From Niveispirillum sp943370215 (GTDB taxonomy: Bacteria; Pseudomonadota; Alphaproteobacteria; Azospirillales; Azospirillaceae): DNA of 64,000 bases. The notes under the pieces are model-generated. The model made no database searches, had not been told where the DNA came from, and saw only the letters and a program-made list of their open reading frames with translations. A program made the translations under genes and the position numbers. The stretch is taken from the NCBI GenBank assembly GCA_943370215.1, contig CALRQC020000012.1:62001-126000 (forward strand), read 5' to 3'. Below are positions 7,778 through 19,011 of this stretch, piece after piece (position 1 is the stretch's first letter; each line of letters begins with the position of its first letter).

Positions 7778-8628
7778 GGTTTGAGACGCTGGGATATGCG
7801 GTGGCTGACGGGGTGGCGACGGTGACGTTGCGCCGGCTGGAGCGGCTGAACGCCATGAATCCGACCATGCTGTCGGAACTGCTGGAACTGTTCGACCGGA
7901 TCGACGCGGATGACGATGTGCGCGCCGTGATCGTGACCGGTGAAGGCAAGGCCTTCTGTGCCGGCGCCGACATCAGCGATGGGGTCGGCGGTTTCAAGGG
8001 CGGGCAGGGCGATGGCGGCGGGGCAGTGGAGCGGGATGGCGGCGGCCGGCTGGCCTTGCGCATCCATGCCTGCCTGAAGCCGGTCATCGCCGCCATCAAC
8101 GGTGCCGCCGTCGGTGTCGGGGCCACCATGACCCTGCCCATGGATATCAGGCTGGCCAGTGACACGGCCCGCTTCGGGTTTGTCTTCGCCCGGCGCGGCA
8201 TCGTGCCAGAGGCGGCATCATCCTATTTCCTGCCCCGCGTGGTCGGGATCAGCCGCGCCCTGGAATGGTGCTATACGGGCCGCCTGCTGGCAGCAGCCGA
8301 GGCCAGGGCGGGCGGGCTGGTCCGCGACGTGCTGCCCGCGGCGGAGCTGTTGCCCACGGCCCACGCCTTGGCGCGGGAGATTGCGGACAATACCGCGCCC
8401 GTATCCATCGCCCTGACGCGGCAGATGCTGTGGCGCGGGCTGGATATGGAACAACCCATGCTGGCGCACCGGGTGGACAGCCGCGCCGTCGCCAGCCGCA
8501 TCCAGAGCCGGGATGCGGCAGAGGGCGTGGCCGCCTTCATGGAAAAGCGGCCGGCGCGCTTCCAGGATCGTGTATCGACGGATATGCCATCCTTCTATCC
8601 ATGGTGGGAGGAGATGAAGTTCGAATAA
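7774..8628 (+). CDS. Enoyl-CoA hydratase/isomerase family protein (crotonase fold)
   Basis: 284-aa crotonase-superfamily protein. The oxyanion-hole segments are AFCAGADIS (about residues 63-71) and INGAAVGVGATM (about 108-119). The downstream active-site segment is GIVPEAASSYFLPR, containing the Glu expected of hydratase/isomerase members. A Gly/Asp-rich insertion (about residues 72-90) follows the first oxyanion-hole segment. It overlaps the upstream ALDH gene by 4 nt and is followed by a hairpin terminator at 8663-8688. Probable role: hydration or isomerisation of an enoyl-CoA (or hydrolysis of a related CoA ester) in the pathway. The exact reaction within this versatile superfamily is not predictable here. 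Confidence 0.87.
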   Translation: MRFETLGYAVADGVATVTLRRLERLNAMNPTMLSELLELFDRIDADDDVRAVIVTGEGKAFCAGADISDGVGGFKGGQGDGGGAVERDGGGRLALRIHACLKPVIAAINGAAVGVGATMTLPMDIRLASDTARFGFVFARRGIVPEAASSYFLPRVVGISRALEWCYTGRLLAAAEARAGGLVRDVLPAAELLPTAHALAREIADNTAPVSIALTRQMLWRGLDMEQPMLAHRVDSRAVASRIQSRDAAEGVAAFMEKRPARFQDRVSTDMPSFYPWWEEMKFE

Positions 8629-8662
8629 AGACAAATAGTCATTATTGATAAGATGTTGATGG

Positions 8663-8700
8663 TCGGGCCAATATCGTGATTGGCCCGATTGGGTATATTT
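8663..8700 (+). terminator. Hairpin terminator after enoyl-CoA hydratase
   Basis: TCGGGCCAAT (8663-8672) and ATTGGCCCGA (8679-8688) form a perfect 10-bp stem with a 6-nt loop, 35 nt after the stop codon. It is followed by a T-rich stretch (TTGGGTATATTT), a weaker U tract than ideal. The rest of the 255-nt gap (8629-8883) holds AT-rich promoter-like sequence and operator candidate A site 2. Confidence 0.6.
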
Positions 8701-8789
8701 ATCAATCTTTTCTGATAATGAGTCTTTAACGCTTTTGAATATTTGCTGAATTCACTTTCTTTCTTGCCTGTTGAAAGCGGCGCTGTTAA

Positions 8790-8810
8790 TAATCTACGGA
8801 TAATAGATTA
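8790..8810. promoter_or_regulatory. Operator candidate A, site 2
   Basis: TAATCTA (8790-8796) and TAGATTA (8804-8810) are perfect 7-bp inverted arms around CGGATAA. The whole 21 nt differs at one position from the reverse complement of 67-87 upstream of the Rieske gene. It lies 73 nt before the start codon of the CYP101-like gene, in its promoter region. Confidence 0.75.
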
Positions 8811-8883
8811 AATGCTCTCCCCTGGCAACGGGCCGGGTAAAGGGGGCGCAAATCGGGCTGATCCTGGTCTGGGAGGAAATGTG

Positions 8884-10098
8884 ATGACGGGCTATACCGT
8901 GCCCGCCCATGTGGCGGCCGATCGCGTATTCGTGTTCGATATCTATAATGATGCGCGGCTGAAACAGAACCTGCATCAGGACTATGCGGCCGTGGTGGCC
9001 GGGGCGCCGGACGTCTTTTACACACCGCTGAATGGGGGCCACTGGGTGGTGACCCGCCATGCCGTCGCGGAGAACGTCCTGCAGGATCATGAGCATTTTT
9101 CTGCCAGGGAAATGCAGATCCCGCGTGTGGAACACCCGCACGCCTTGATCCCCTTGAACCTGGACCCGCCGGAAAGCATCCCCTATCGCCGGCTGCTGAT
9201 GCCGCATTTCTCGCCCAAGGCTGTGGCAGAGATGGAAGATAATGTCCGCGCCCTGGTGGTGCGGCTGGTTGATGCCGTTGCCGCCAAGGGGGAATGCGAA
9301 TTCTATGACGCGATCTCCTCACGCTTCCCCGTCACCGTCTTCATGGAATTGATGGGCATCCCGCTTGACCGTTTCGAGCGGTTTCGTGACCTGGCCGAGA
9401 CCTTCTTCCGTGAGTGCGGGGAAACGCCGGAGGCGCAACTGGCCATCGCCGGCCAGATCATCGGGGAGATGATGCAACTGGTGGCGATGAAGCGCCAGCA
9501 GCCGGATACGGGTCTGATCTCCCGCCTGCTGGCGGCGGAGATTGACGGGCGCCCCCTGAGCGATGGGGAGTTGCAGTCCATCACCTTCCTGCTGTTCCTG
9601 GCCGGGCTGGACACGGTCACCAATGTCATGACCTTCACCTATCGCGCGCTGGCGGCCGATCCGGACCTGCAGGCCCGGCTGCGCACCGACAGTGCCGCCA
9701 TCCCCGGCTTTGTGGAGGAGGCGCTGCGCCTGTTCGCCGTGGTCAATGTGCCCCGGCTGGTGGTGAAGGATTGCACGCGCCACGGCGTCACCTTCAAGGC
9801 CGGCGACATGATATTGTGCAACAACCCGATGGTGGGGCGCGATCCGCAACTGAACGCCGATCCCGAGCGGATCGACCCGGACCGCAAGCACCGTACCCAG
9901 ATCACCTTCTCCACCGGCCCGCATCTGTGCCTGGGTCATGTCCTGGCCCGGTCGGAACTGCGCATCCTGACGGAGGAATGGCTGAAGCGCATCCCGTCCT
10001 TCACGGTGGCGCCCGGCTTCGTGCCCAGTTTCCGCGCCGGCATGGTGATGTCCATGGCCTCGCTGTCGCTGCAATGGCCCGTCACCGCGACGCATTGA
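8884..10098 (+). CDS. Cytochrome P450, CYP101 (P450cam)-like
   Basis: 404-aa soluble bacterial P450 that inserts oxygen into an unactivated C-H bond. The I-helix reads A240-G-L-D243-T244-V, matching the P450cam GLDTVVN segment rather than the common AGxDTT. The heme-thiolate cysteine is C349 in STGPHLCLGHVLARSEL. The ExxR helix is present in the EEALRLF region. The ATG at 8884 follows GGGAGG with 7-nt spacing; upstream in-frame starts are poorer. Class-I P450s of this group need a putidaredoxin-like ferredoxin (27304) and its reductase (4984). Known CYP101 members oxidise camphor, ionones and other terpenoids, so a terpenoid-like substrate is a reasonable inference. The gene is followed 14 nt later by an ALDH and then a GMC oxidoreductase. 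Confidence 0.9.
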   Translation: MTGYTVPAHVAADRVFVFDIYNDARLKQNLHQDYAAVVAGAPDVFYTPLNGGHWVVTRHAVAENVLQDHEHFSAREMQIPRVEHPHALIPLNLDPPESIPYRRLLMPHFSPKAVAEMEDNVRALVVRLVDAVAAKGECEFYDAISSRFPVTVFMELMGIPLDRFERFRDLAETFFRECGETPEAQLAIAGQIIGEMMQLVAMKRQQPDTGLISRLLAAEIDGRPLSDGELQSITFLLFLAGLDTVTNVMTFTYRALAADPDLQARLRTDSAAIPGFVEEALRLFAVVNVPRLVVKDCTRHGVTFKAGDMILCNNPMVGRDPQLNADPERIDPDRKHRTQITFSTGPHLCLGHVLARSELRILTEEWLKRIPSFTVAPGFVPSFRAGMVMSMASLSLQWPVTATH

Positions 10099-10112
10099 GG
10101 GGGGAAGCGGCA

Positions 10113-11594
10113 ATGATCGACGAGAATGCGAAGGCGCGGGCGCAAGCCTTCGCCGCCCGCCACCATGGCCTGTTGATTGGCGGCGAATGGGTGGGGGCCG
10201 AGGCTGGCCGGCAACTGGATGTGCTGAACCCCGCCGACGGCACGACGCTGGGCACCATCGCCAATGCCGGGCCGGGCGACGTGGACCGGGCCGTGGCGGC
10301 GGCCCGCGCCAGCTTCACCAAGGGAAGCTGGCGCAGCCTGCTGCCGGGCCAGCGCCGTCAGGCGCTGCTGGCCGTGGCCGACCTGATCGACGCCAATGCC
10401 CATGAACTGGCGGTGATCGAGGCGCTGGACGTGGGCAAGCCCGTGTTGAACGCGCTTTTCGCCGATGTCGCGGCGGCGGCGGACGCCTTCCGCTATTATG
10501 CCGGCTGGTGTGACAAGCTGGATGGCGGCACGCTGGGCCTGAACCTGCCCATGCCGCACCATGCCTATACGGTGCGTGAGCCGGTGGGCGTGGTGGCACA
10601 GATCGTGCCCTGGAACTTCCCGCTGATGATGGCGGCCTACAAGATCGCGCCGGCGCTGGCGGCGGGATGCTGTGTGGTGGTGAAGCCGGCGGAACTGACC
10701 TCCCTGACCAGTTTGCGCCTGGCCGAACTGATCCAGGCGGCCGGTATCCCGCCGGGCGTTGTCAATGTCGTGACGGGCGATGGCATTGGTGCGGGGGCCG
10801 GGCTGGCGGCGCATGGCGACGTGGATCATGTCTCCTTCACCGGTTCCACCGCCGTGGGGCGGGAGGTGACGCGGCTGGCCACGGGCAACATGAAGAAGGT
10901 GACCCTGGAACTGGGTGGCAAATCGCCGACCATCATCCTGAAGGATGCCGATGTCGATGCTGCCATCGCCGGGGCGGTGAACGCCATCTTCTACAATTCC
11001 GGGCAGGTCTGCGTGGCCGGTTCCCGGCTGTTCGTCGCCCGTCCCCTGTATGAACGGGTGGTGGACGGGATTGCTGCCGCTGCCGCTGCGCTGCGCATGG
11101 GGCCGGGTCTGGCGCTGGATACGCAGTTGGGGCCGCTGGTATCGGCGGCGCATCGCGCCCGCGTCCATACCTTCATCCAGGACGCCGTGCGCGACGGGGC
11201 GACCATCCATGCCGGTGGCGGCATTCCCGACCGTCCCGGCTATTTCCTGGAACCGACCGTGATGGTGGATACCAAACCCGCCATGCGGCTCTGCACCGAG
11301 GAGATTTTCGGGCCCGTGCTGGCCACCGCCGCCTTCGACGAGGAAGAGGAGGTCATGGAAATGGCCAATGCCTCGCGCTATGGCCTGGCCGCCAATATCT
11401 GGACCCGCGATGTCTCCCGCGCCCACCGGCTGGCGGCACAGGTGCAGGCGGGGCTGGTCTGGGTCAATGGTTTTGGCCTGTCATCCGCGCATATGCCTTT
11501 TGGCGGCTACAAGGAATCCGGCTGGGGACGGGAGGGCGGCCTGGACGGGCTGCTTGAATATACACGGCAGAAATCCGTGGTCGTGGCCCTGTGA
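10113..11594 (+). CDS. NAD+-dependent aldehyde dehydrogenase (second type)
   Basis: 493-aa aldehyde dehydrogenase with general base E266 in LELGGKSP and nucleophile C300 in SGQVCVAGS. It keeps the usual Lys after LELGG and so belongs to a different ALDH branch (betaine/phenylacetaldehyde-type) from the paralogues at 6353 and 30327. The start ATG at 10113 follows a GGGGGAAG ribosome binding site; more upstream sequence in this frame overlaps the P450 gene. It sits 14 nt after the P450 and 33 nt before the GMC oxidoreductase. This suggests a P450 to alcohol to aldehyde to acid sequence encoded by one operon. Substrate not determined. Confidence 0.9.
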   Translation: MIDENAKARAQAFAARHHGLLIGGEWVGAEAGRQLDVLNPADGTTLGTIANAGPGDVDRAVAAARASFTKGSWRSLLPGQRRQALLAVADLIDANAHELAVIEALDVGKPVLNALFADVAAAADAFRYYAGWCDKLDGGTLGLNLPMPHHAYTVREPVGVVAQIVPWNFPLMMAAYKIAPALAAGCCVVVKPAELTSLTSLRLAELIQAAGIPPGVVNVVTGDGIGAGAGLAAHGDVDHVSFTGSTAVGREVTRLATGNMKKVTLELGGKSPTIILKDADVDAAIAGAVNAIFYNSGQVCVAGSRLFVARPLYERVVDGIAAAAAALRMGPGLALDTQLGPLVSAAHRARVHTFIQDAVRDGATIHAGGGIPDRPGYFLEPTVMVDTKPAMRLCTEEIFGPVLATAAFDEEEEVMEMANASRYGLAANIWTRDVSRAHRLAAQVQAGLVWVNGFGLSSAHMPFGGYKESGWGREGGLDGLLEYTRQKSVVVAL

Positions 11595-11627
11595 CGAGCC
11601 GTCACCCGCAGAATCCTTGAGGTTTCG

Positions 11628-13226
11628 ATGTCAGCCTATGATTACGTGATCGTGGGGGCCGGTGCCGCGGGATGCGTGCTCGCCTACCGGCTTTCCGAGA
11701 ACCCGAATGTGCGCGTGGCCCTGCTGGAGGCGGGCGCCAGGGATGCCAGCCCCTTCATCCACATGCCCAAGGGTCTGGCCAAGGTGATGCAGGATGTCCG
11801 CAACCTCTGGGCCTATCCCAGCCGGCCGGAAGCGGCCACGGCCATGAATTCCGAGACCTGGGTGCGTGGCCGGGTGCTGGGTGGGTCCAGTTCCGTCAAT
11901 GGCATGATGTATGTACGCGGCCAGCCCGCCGATTTCGAGAGCCTGGCCGATCTGGCCGGTCCCGATTGGGGCTGGTCGCACATCGCGGCCGCCTATGAGG
12001 CCATGGAATGCCATGAGCTGGGGGCGGCCCCGACGCGCGGCGGCAGTGGGCCGCTGCGCATTTCCATGCCCCGGGCGCACACCCCCCTGACCGATGCCAT
12101 GCTGGCAGCCGGCAAGGCCATGGGCTGGCCCGTGAAGCAGGATGTCAACCAGCCCGACGATGGGGAGGGGGTCGGCTATGCCCCCTGCACCATCCATCGC
12201 GGACGGCGGCAGAGTGCGGCCACCGCCTTCCTGAAGCCGGCAGCCGGGCGGCCCAACCTGACCGTGCTGACCGGTGCCACGGTTGACAAGGTTCTGTTCA
12301 CGGGCAGGCGCGCCACCGGCGTTCTGGTCCGCCAGGGGGGGCAGGAACGGGTGGTGGAGGCCGCCCGCGAGGTGATCCTGTGCGGCGGTGCCATGGCGAC
12401 GCCCGGTATCCTGGAACGTTCCGGCATCGGCGATCCCGACCGGCTGGCGGCCCTGCATATCCCGCTGGTTCATGCCAGCCCGCAGGTGGGGGAGGGGCTC
12501 AGCGAGCATCGCGGCCTGCTGGTGCAATGGAAGTTGCGGGCAGCGCACCAGTCACAGAACCGGGAATATGCCGGCTGGCGTTTGGTATGGGCCGTGGCGC
12601 GCTATTTCCTGACACGGACGGGACCGATGGCGGGGGCCGCCTATGAGATGGGGGCCTGGTTCCGCACCCGGCCGGACCTGAACCGGCCCGACGCGCAGCT
12701 TCTGCTGGCCCCGTTCAGCCTGGATTTCGCCAAGGCGCGGGCGGCGCTGGAACCGTTCCCCGGTATGCATGTGGTGGTCTATCCGTTGCGCCCCACCTCA
12801 CGCGGGCGCATCCACATTACCAGCACCGATCCTGAGGTGCTGGCATCGCTGGAGCCCAATTATCGGGCCACCGAGCAGGACCGCGCCGCCATGATCGGCG
12901 CCGTGCGCACCGTGCGCCGCTTTGCCGCCGCCAAGCCGCTGGCGGACTTTATCGTGGCGGAGACCATGCCCGGCCCGGCGTACCAGACGGATGCGGAAAT
13001 CCTGGAGGCCTATGACCGGTATGGCACCTGTGGCTATCACGCCGTCGGCTCCTGCCGCATGGGCCGCGATGCAGGCTCCGTGGTTGATCCTGAACTGCGG
13101 GTGCGCGGCGTGCATGGCCTGCGCATCATGGATACCTCGATCATGCCGGTCATCCCGGCTGGCAATACCAACGGCCCCACCATGGCCATGGCCTGGCGCG
13201 CGGCGGATATTATCCGCCGTGGCTAA
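11628..13226 (+). CDS. GMC-family FAD-dependent alcohol oxidoreductase
   Basis: 532-aa glucose-methanol-choline oxidoreductase, related to choline dehydrogenase and the alcohol dehydrogenase AlkJ. The N-terminal ADP-binding motif is VGAGAAGCVLA (about residues 9-19) followed by LLEAG. The FAD-binding signature is RGRVLGGSSSVNGMMYVRG (about residues 79-97). The catalytic His is H471 in CGYHAVGSC, and N515 lies in the C-terminal GNTNGPTMA, where the family has a second catalytic His or Asn. It probably oxidises the alcohol made by the P450, passing electrons to the respiratory chain or to oxygen. It is the last gene of the unit that begins with the CYP101-like P450 and is closed by a strong 13228-13272 hairpin. 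Confidence 0.9.
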   Translation: MSAYDYVIVGAGAAGCVLAYRLSENPNVRVALLEAGARDASPFIHMPKGLAKVMQDVRNLWAYPSRPEAATAMNSETWVRGRVLGGSSSVNGMMYVRGQPADFESLADLAGPDWGWSHIAAAYEAMECHELGAAPTRGGSGPLRISMPRAHTPLTDAMLAAGKAMGWPVKQDVNQPDDGEGVGYAPCTIHRGRRQSAATAFLKPAAGRPNLTVLTGATVDKVLFTGRRATGVLVRQGGQERVVEAAREVILCGGAMATPGILERSGIGDPDRLAALHIPLVHASPQVGEGLSEHRGLLVQWKLRAAHQSQNREYAGWRLVWAVARYFLTRTGPMAGAAYEMGAWFRTRPDLNRPDAQLLLAPFSLDFAKARAALEPFPGMHVVVYPLRPTSRGRIHITSTDPEVLASLEPNYRATEQDRAAMIGAVRTVRRFAAAKPLADFIVAETMPGPAYQTDAEILEAYDRYGTCGYHAVGSCRMGRDAGSVVDPELRVRGVHGLRIMDTSIMPVIPAGNTNGPTMAMAWRAADIIRRG

Positions 13227-13227
13227 A

Positions 13228-13272
13228 ACAGGTTTGACCCGCCCCACCTCTGCGGTGGCGGGTCAAACCTGT
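13228..13272. terminator. Long hairpin between convergent genes
   Basis: ACAGGTTTGACCCGCC (13228-13243) pairs with GCGGGTCAAACCTGT (13258-13272), with further pairing of ACC and GGT inside. It starts 2 nt after the GMC stop and contains the stop codon of the convergent CoA ligase (13263-13265). It is very probably a bidirectional terminator/mRNA-stabilising structure. Confidence 0.8.
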
Positions 13273-14801
13273 CTTGGGCGCCCCTGCCAATGCGGGGCGC
13301 GCAATTCATGCTTCAGCAGCTTGCCGGCCGCCGAGAGGGGCAGGCTGTCGCGGATTTCCAGGCTGCGCGGGCATTTATAGCCGGCCAGCCGGTCCCGGCA
13401 ATGCAAGGCAACGGACTCCAGCGTCGGCACTGCATGTCCGGGGCGGGGGACGATGATGGCATGGACACGCTCCCCCCAGACGGGGTCGGGGATGCCGATG
13501 ATGGCACAGGCCGACACGGCCGGCATCCGCAGCAACACATCCTCCACCTCTGCCGAATAGACATTCTCCCCGCCCGTGACGATCATGTCCTTCAGCCGGT
13601 CGACGACGAACAGGAAGCCGTCTTCGTCCAGATAGCCGGCATCGCCCGTATGCATCCAGCCATCGCGCAGCGCCGCCGCCGTTTCCGCCGGCTTGCCCCA
13701 ATATCCCTGCATCACTGTGGGGCCGCGCGCCAGGATCTCTCCCACCCTGCCGGGGGGCAGGGTTTGGCCGTCCGCATCGGCGATCCGCACCGCGCAACCG
13801 GCCACGGGCCGCCCGGCAGAGGCCAGCTTGCCCGCCGCCAGCCCGTCGGCCCGGTGCCAATGGTCGGCCAGGATGCTGATGACGGGCGACAGTTCCGTCA
13901 TGCCATAACATTGTGCGAAAGCGGCGGCGGGCAGGACGGCCATGGCCCGTTCCAGCAGGGTGGCATCAATCGGCGCCGCGCCATAGAGCAGCAGGCGCAG
14001 GCTGGAAAGATCGTGCGCCGCGAAGGATGGATGCTCGATCAGCCGTTTCAGCATGGTGGGAACCAGGAACAGTTCCGTCACCCGCTCCCCCGCCACGGCC
14101 GCCAGCACGCTTTCCGGGGTGAAGCCCGGCAGGATCACCTGCGTGGCCAGCCCCAGCGCATATTGCAGCATGGGCCCGATGCCGCCGGCATGGAACAGCG
14201 GTGCCACCTGCAGCCCCACCGACAGGGCCGGGCGCGGGGTGGCGGCCAGGGTGACCAGCGCATTGGTGTAGAGATTGCCATGACTCAGCATCACGCCCTT
14301 GGGCCGCCCCGTGGTCCCGCCGGTATAGAGGATCGCGGCCAGCGCGTCGCCGCCATGTCCGGCGTCGGGCACCGCCCCATGGCCGGCGATCAGGCTGTCG
14401 GTGCCGGTGATGTCCCCGACATCTGCGCCCAGGGCGACCAGACCGCCCCCCGTCGACAGCCCCATTGCCATGTCCAGGAAGCTGGCATCGGCCAGCAGGA
14501 TGGCGGTGCCGCTGTCGGCCAGACTGTAGGCGATTTCCCCGGCGCTGCCGCGCGTATTGATCGGGGTGGCAACACCGCCCGCCCACCAGATGGCGAACAG
14601 CGCCTCCACATAATGGTCGGAATTGGGGCCCAGCACGCCGACCCTGTCGTCGGGACGGCACCCCCGTGCCACCAGACCGGCGGCCAGACGCGCCACCCGC
14701 GCCGCCAGTTCGGCCCAGGACCGGCGCCGGTCGGCATGGACCAGCGCCGTATGGTGGGGGCGCTCCTGGGCACCCTTGTGCAATGGAAGCGTCAGGTGCA
14801 T
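13263..14801 (-). CDS. AMP-forming acyl-CoA synthetase (CoA ligase)
   Basis: 512-aa ANL-superfamily ligase. The phosphate-binding loop reads LYTGGTTGRPKGVML, followed by CYGMTELSP (A5), MHTGDAG (A7) and the C-terminal catalytic Lys in SAAGKLLKHEL. The start MHLTLPLHKG at 14801 gives a normal N-terminus; the longer open frame runs antisense into the FadB gene. It is the last gene of a minus-strand operon (SDR, thiolase, FadB, ligase), starting 11 nt after the FadB stop. Activation of a carboxylic acid for the beta-oxidation enzymes encoded upstream is the likely role. The closest broad group is long-chain/cyclohexanecarboxylate-type ligases, but the substrate is uncertain. Confidence 0.9.
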   Translation of the reverse strand: MHLTLPLHKGAQERPHHTALVHADRRRSWAELAARVARLAAGLVARGCRPDDRVGVLGPNSDHYVEALFAIWWAGGVATPINTRGSAGEIAYSLADSGTAILLADASFLDMAMGLSTGGGLVALGADVGDITGTDSLIAGHGAVPDAGHGGDALAAILYTGGTTGRPKGVMLSHGNLYTNALVTLAATPRPALSVGLQVAPLFHAGGIGPMLQYALGLATQVILPGFTPESVLAAVAGERVTELFLVPTMLKRLIEHPSFAAHDLSSLRLLLYGAAPIDATLLERAMAVLPAAAFAQCYGMTELSPVISILADHWHRADGLAAGKLASAGRPVAGCAVRIADADGQTLPPGRVGEILARGPTVMQGYWGKPAETAAALRDGWMHTGDAGYLDEDGFLFVVDRLKDMIVTGGENVYSAEVEDVLLRMPAVSACAIIGIPDPVWGERVHAIIVPRPGHAVPTLESVALHCRDRLAGYKCPRSLEIRDSLPLSAAGKLLKHELRAPHWQGRPRQV

Positions 14802-14812
14802 TGCCCCCCTCC

Positions 14813-16954
<2,142 letters not shown>

Positions 16955-16970
16955 GGATGGTTCCTTCCGC

Positions 16971-18143
16971 TCACAGCCGTTCGACGATGGTGACATTGGC
17001 CAGCCCGCCGCCTTCGCACATCACCTGCAGCCCATAGCGGCCGTTGCGGGCGTGGAGCGCGTGGATCAGGCTGGTCATCAGCTTGGTGCCCGTGGCGCCC
17101 AGCGGGTGGCCCAACGCGATGGCCCCGCCATGGACATTGAGTCGCGCCGGATCGGCGCCCGTGCCAGCCAGCCAGGATAGCGGGATGGAGGCGAAGGCCT
17201 CGTTCACCTCGAACAGGTCGATATCATTTATGGACAGGCCGCTTCGGTCCAGGGCCTTCAGCGTGGCGCCGATGGGGGCCTCCAGCATGATCACCGGGTC
17301 TTCGCCCACGACTGTCATGTGATGGACGCGTGCCAGCGGGGCAATGCCCAGCCGCTTCAGGCCCCGTTCGTTGACCACCAGCACGCCCGACGCCCCGTCG
17401 CACATCTGGCTGGCATTGGCCGGGGTGATCGTTCCGCCATCGACCAGCGGCTTCACCTGGGCGATGCCCTCGGCCGTCACGTTGAAGCGGATGCCTTCGT
17501 CCACCCGGTGCAGGTCGGCGTTGCCCTCAGCCGTCCGGATGGGGACGGGCAGAATTTCGCGGTCGAACAGGCCTGCATGGGCGGCGGCGATGGCCTTTCG
17601 ATGGCTGTCCAGGGCAAAGCCGTCCAGGTCGGCCCGGCTGAATCCGTATTTCTGCGCAATGCGCTGGGCGCCCTCGAACTGGTTGAACACCACGCCGGGA
17701 TAGCGCGCCTCCATAGCCTGGCTCTTGTACTGGCCAAGGCCGTTCTTTTCCGGCAGGGCGGCCGGCATTCCCATGGGCACGCGGCTCATGCTCTCCACCC
17801 CGGCGGCGATGACCATGTCCATGGTGCCCGACATCACGGCCTGGGCCGCGAAATGCAGTGCCTGCTGGGAGGAGCCGCACTGCCGGTCGATGCTGGTGCC
17901 CGGCACGCTTTCCGGCAGGCCGGAGGACAGCACGGCATTGCGCGCGATGTTGGTGGATTGCTCGCCCGCCTGGCTGACGCAGCCCATGATCACATCGTCG
18001 ATATGCGCCGGATCGGCCCCGGCCCGCCGGACCAGCTCGTCCAGCACCAGCCCGGCAAGGTCGGCCGGATGCCAGCCCTGCAGGCGCCCGCCGCGCCGGC
18101 CGCCGGCCGTGCGTGTTGCGGCCACGATATAGGCTTGCGCCAT
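16971..18143 (-). CDS. Thiolase (acetyl-CoA C-acetyl/acyltransferase)
   Basis: 390-aa thiolase with nucleophile C89 (DRQCGSS), catalytic His in LGHPLGATG and second catalytic Cys in VMCEGGG near the C-terminus. It probably works with the FadB-like protein immediately downstream, cleaving 3-ketoacyl-CoA. The MAQAYIVAATRT start at 18143 is standard. It is a clear paralogue of the thiolase at 22728-23876 (MAEAYIVAATRT start, same C89 and DRQCGSSQQ). The pair probably arose by duplication and may serve two branches or two chain lengths. A 100-nt gap separates it from the SDR upstream in the same direction. Confidence 0.92.
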   Translation of the reverse strand: MAQAYIVAATRTAGGRRGGRLQGWHPADLAGLVLDELVRRAGADPAHIDDVIMGCVSQAGEQSTNIARNAVLSSGLPESVPGTSIDRQCGSSQQALHFAAQAVMSGTMDMVIAAGVESMSRVPMGMPAALPEKNGLGQYKSQAMEARYPGVVFNQFEGAQRIAQKYGFSRADLDGFALDSHRKAIAAAHAGLFDREILPVPIRTAEGNADLHRVDEGIRFNVTAEGIAQVKPLVDGGTITPANASQMCDGASGVLVVNERGLKRLGIAPLARVHHMTVVGEDPVIMLEAPIGATLKALDRSGLSINDIDLFEVNEAFASIPLSWLAGTGADPARLNVHGGAIALGHPLGATGTKLMTSLIHALHARNGRYGLQVMCEGGGLANVTIVERL

Positions 18144-18243
18144 GATCTGTTCCCCCCGTTCGTTTGCGGAACCCGTCCGGTTCCCGATTGCACTATTTCG
18201 AATTGGTGACGTGCTGCCGCCCCTTGGTCGGCGACCGCAGGCG

Positions 18244-19011
18244 TTAAAGGGAGGAGACGAGGTGCCCGCCATCCACCGGGATGGCGGCACCCGTCATATA
18301 TCTGCCGGCATCGGAGCAGAGCAGCAGCAGCGGGCCGTCCAGGTCGGCCGGGTCGCCCAGCCGCCGCATGGGGATGCGCTTCACCAGAGCCTGACCGGCG
18401 GGGCTCTGGAAGAATTCCCCGTTCAGGTCGGTGGCGATATAGCCGGGGCAAAGCGCATTGACCCTGATCCGGTCACGGGCAAATTCCAGCGCCATGGAAC
18501 GGGTCAGTTGCACCAGTGCCGCCTTGGATGCGGCATAGGCGCCGACCTGGCCCGCGACCCGCAGGCCCAGGATGGAGGCGACATTGACGATGCTGCCACC
18601 GGTCCCCCGGTCCCGCATGGCGCGTGCTGCCGCCTGTCCGACCAGAAAGCAGCCGCGCAGGTTGGTGTCCATGATCGCGTCCCAGCCATCAATATCCATG
18701 TCCAGCAGGGGAACGGTGGCGGTGACGCCGGCATTGTTGATCAGGATGTCAATGCCGCCCAGCCTTTCCACGGTCTCCGCCACGCCCCGCCGGACGCTTG
18801 TGGGGTCGGTGACGTCCATGGAAAGGGTGATCGCCTCGGCACCCGCGGCGGCGAGGGCATCCTGCAATTCAGCCAGCTTGTCGCCGCGCCGCGCCGCCAG
18901 CGCCACGCGCCCCCCGGCCCGTGCCAGCGTTCCGGCGAAATGCCGGCCCAGCCCGGCGGAGGCGCCGGTGATCAGGGCGACGCGCCCTTTGATATCGTCG
19001 GTTCCCGTCAT
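18244..19011 (-). CDS. Short-chain dehydrogenase/reductase
   Basis: 255-aa classical SDR. The cofactor motif TGASAGLG is near residue 15, then NNAG, the catalytic Ser region (NVASILGL) and YAASK. It oxidises or reduces a hydroxyl/keto group using NAD(P)(H). It is strikingly similar to the SDR at 27652-28413, sharing AGQALVKRIP/AGQALIKRIP-type sequence and an identical C-terminus (VDGGHLVSSL). The ATG at 19011 was chosen because it precedes the Rossmann fold by the usual distance. It is the first gene of the minus-strand SDR-thiolase-FadB-ligase operon and is divergent from a TonB receptor across a 274-nt regulatory region. Confidence 0.9.
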   Translation of the reverse strand: MTGTDDIKGRVALITGASAGLGRHFAGTLARAGGRVALAARRGDKLAELQDALAAAGAEAITLSMDVTDPTSVRRGVAETVERLGGIDILINNAGVTATVPLLDMDIDGWDAIMDTNLRGCFLVGQAAARAMRDRGTGGSIVNVASILGLRVAGQVGAYAASKAALVQLTRSMALEFARDRIRVNALCPGYIATDLNGEFFQSPAGQALVKRIPMRRLGDPADLDGPLLLLCSDAGRYMTGAAIPVDGGHLVSSL

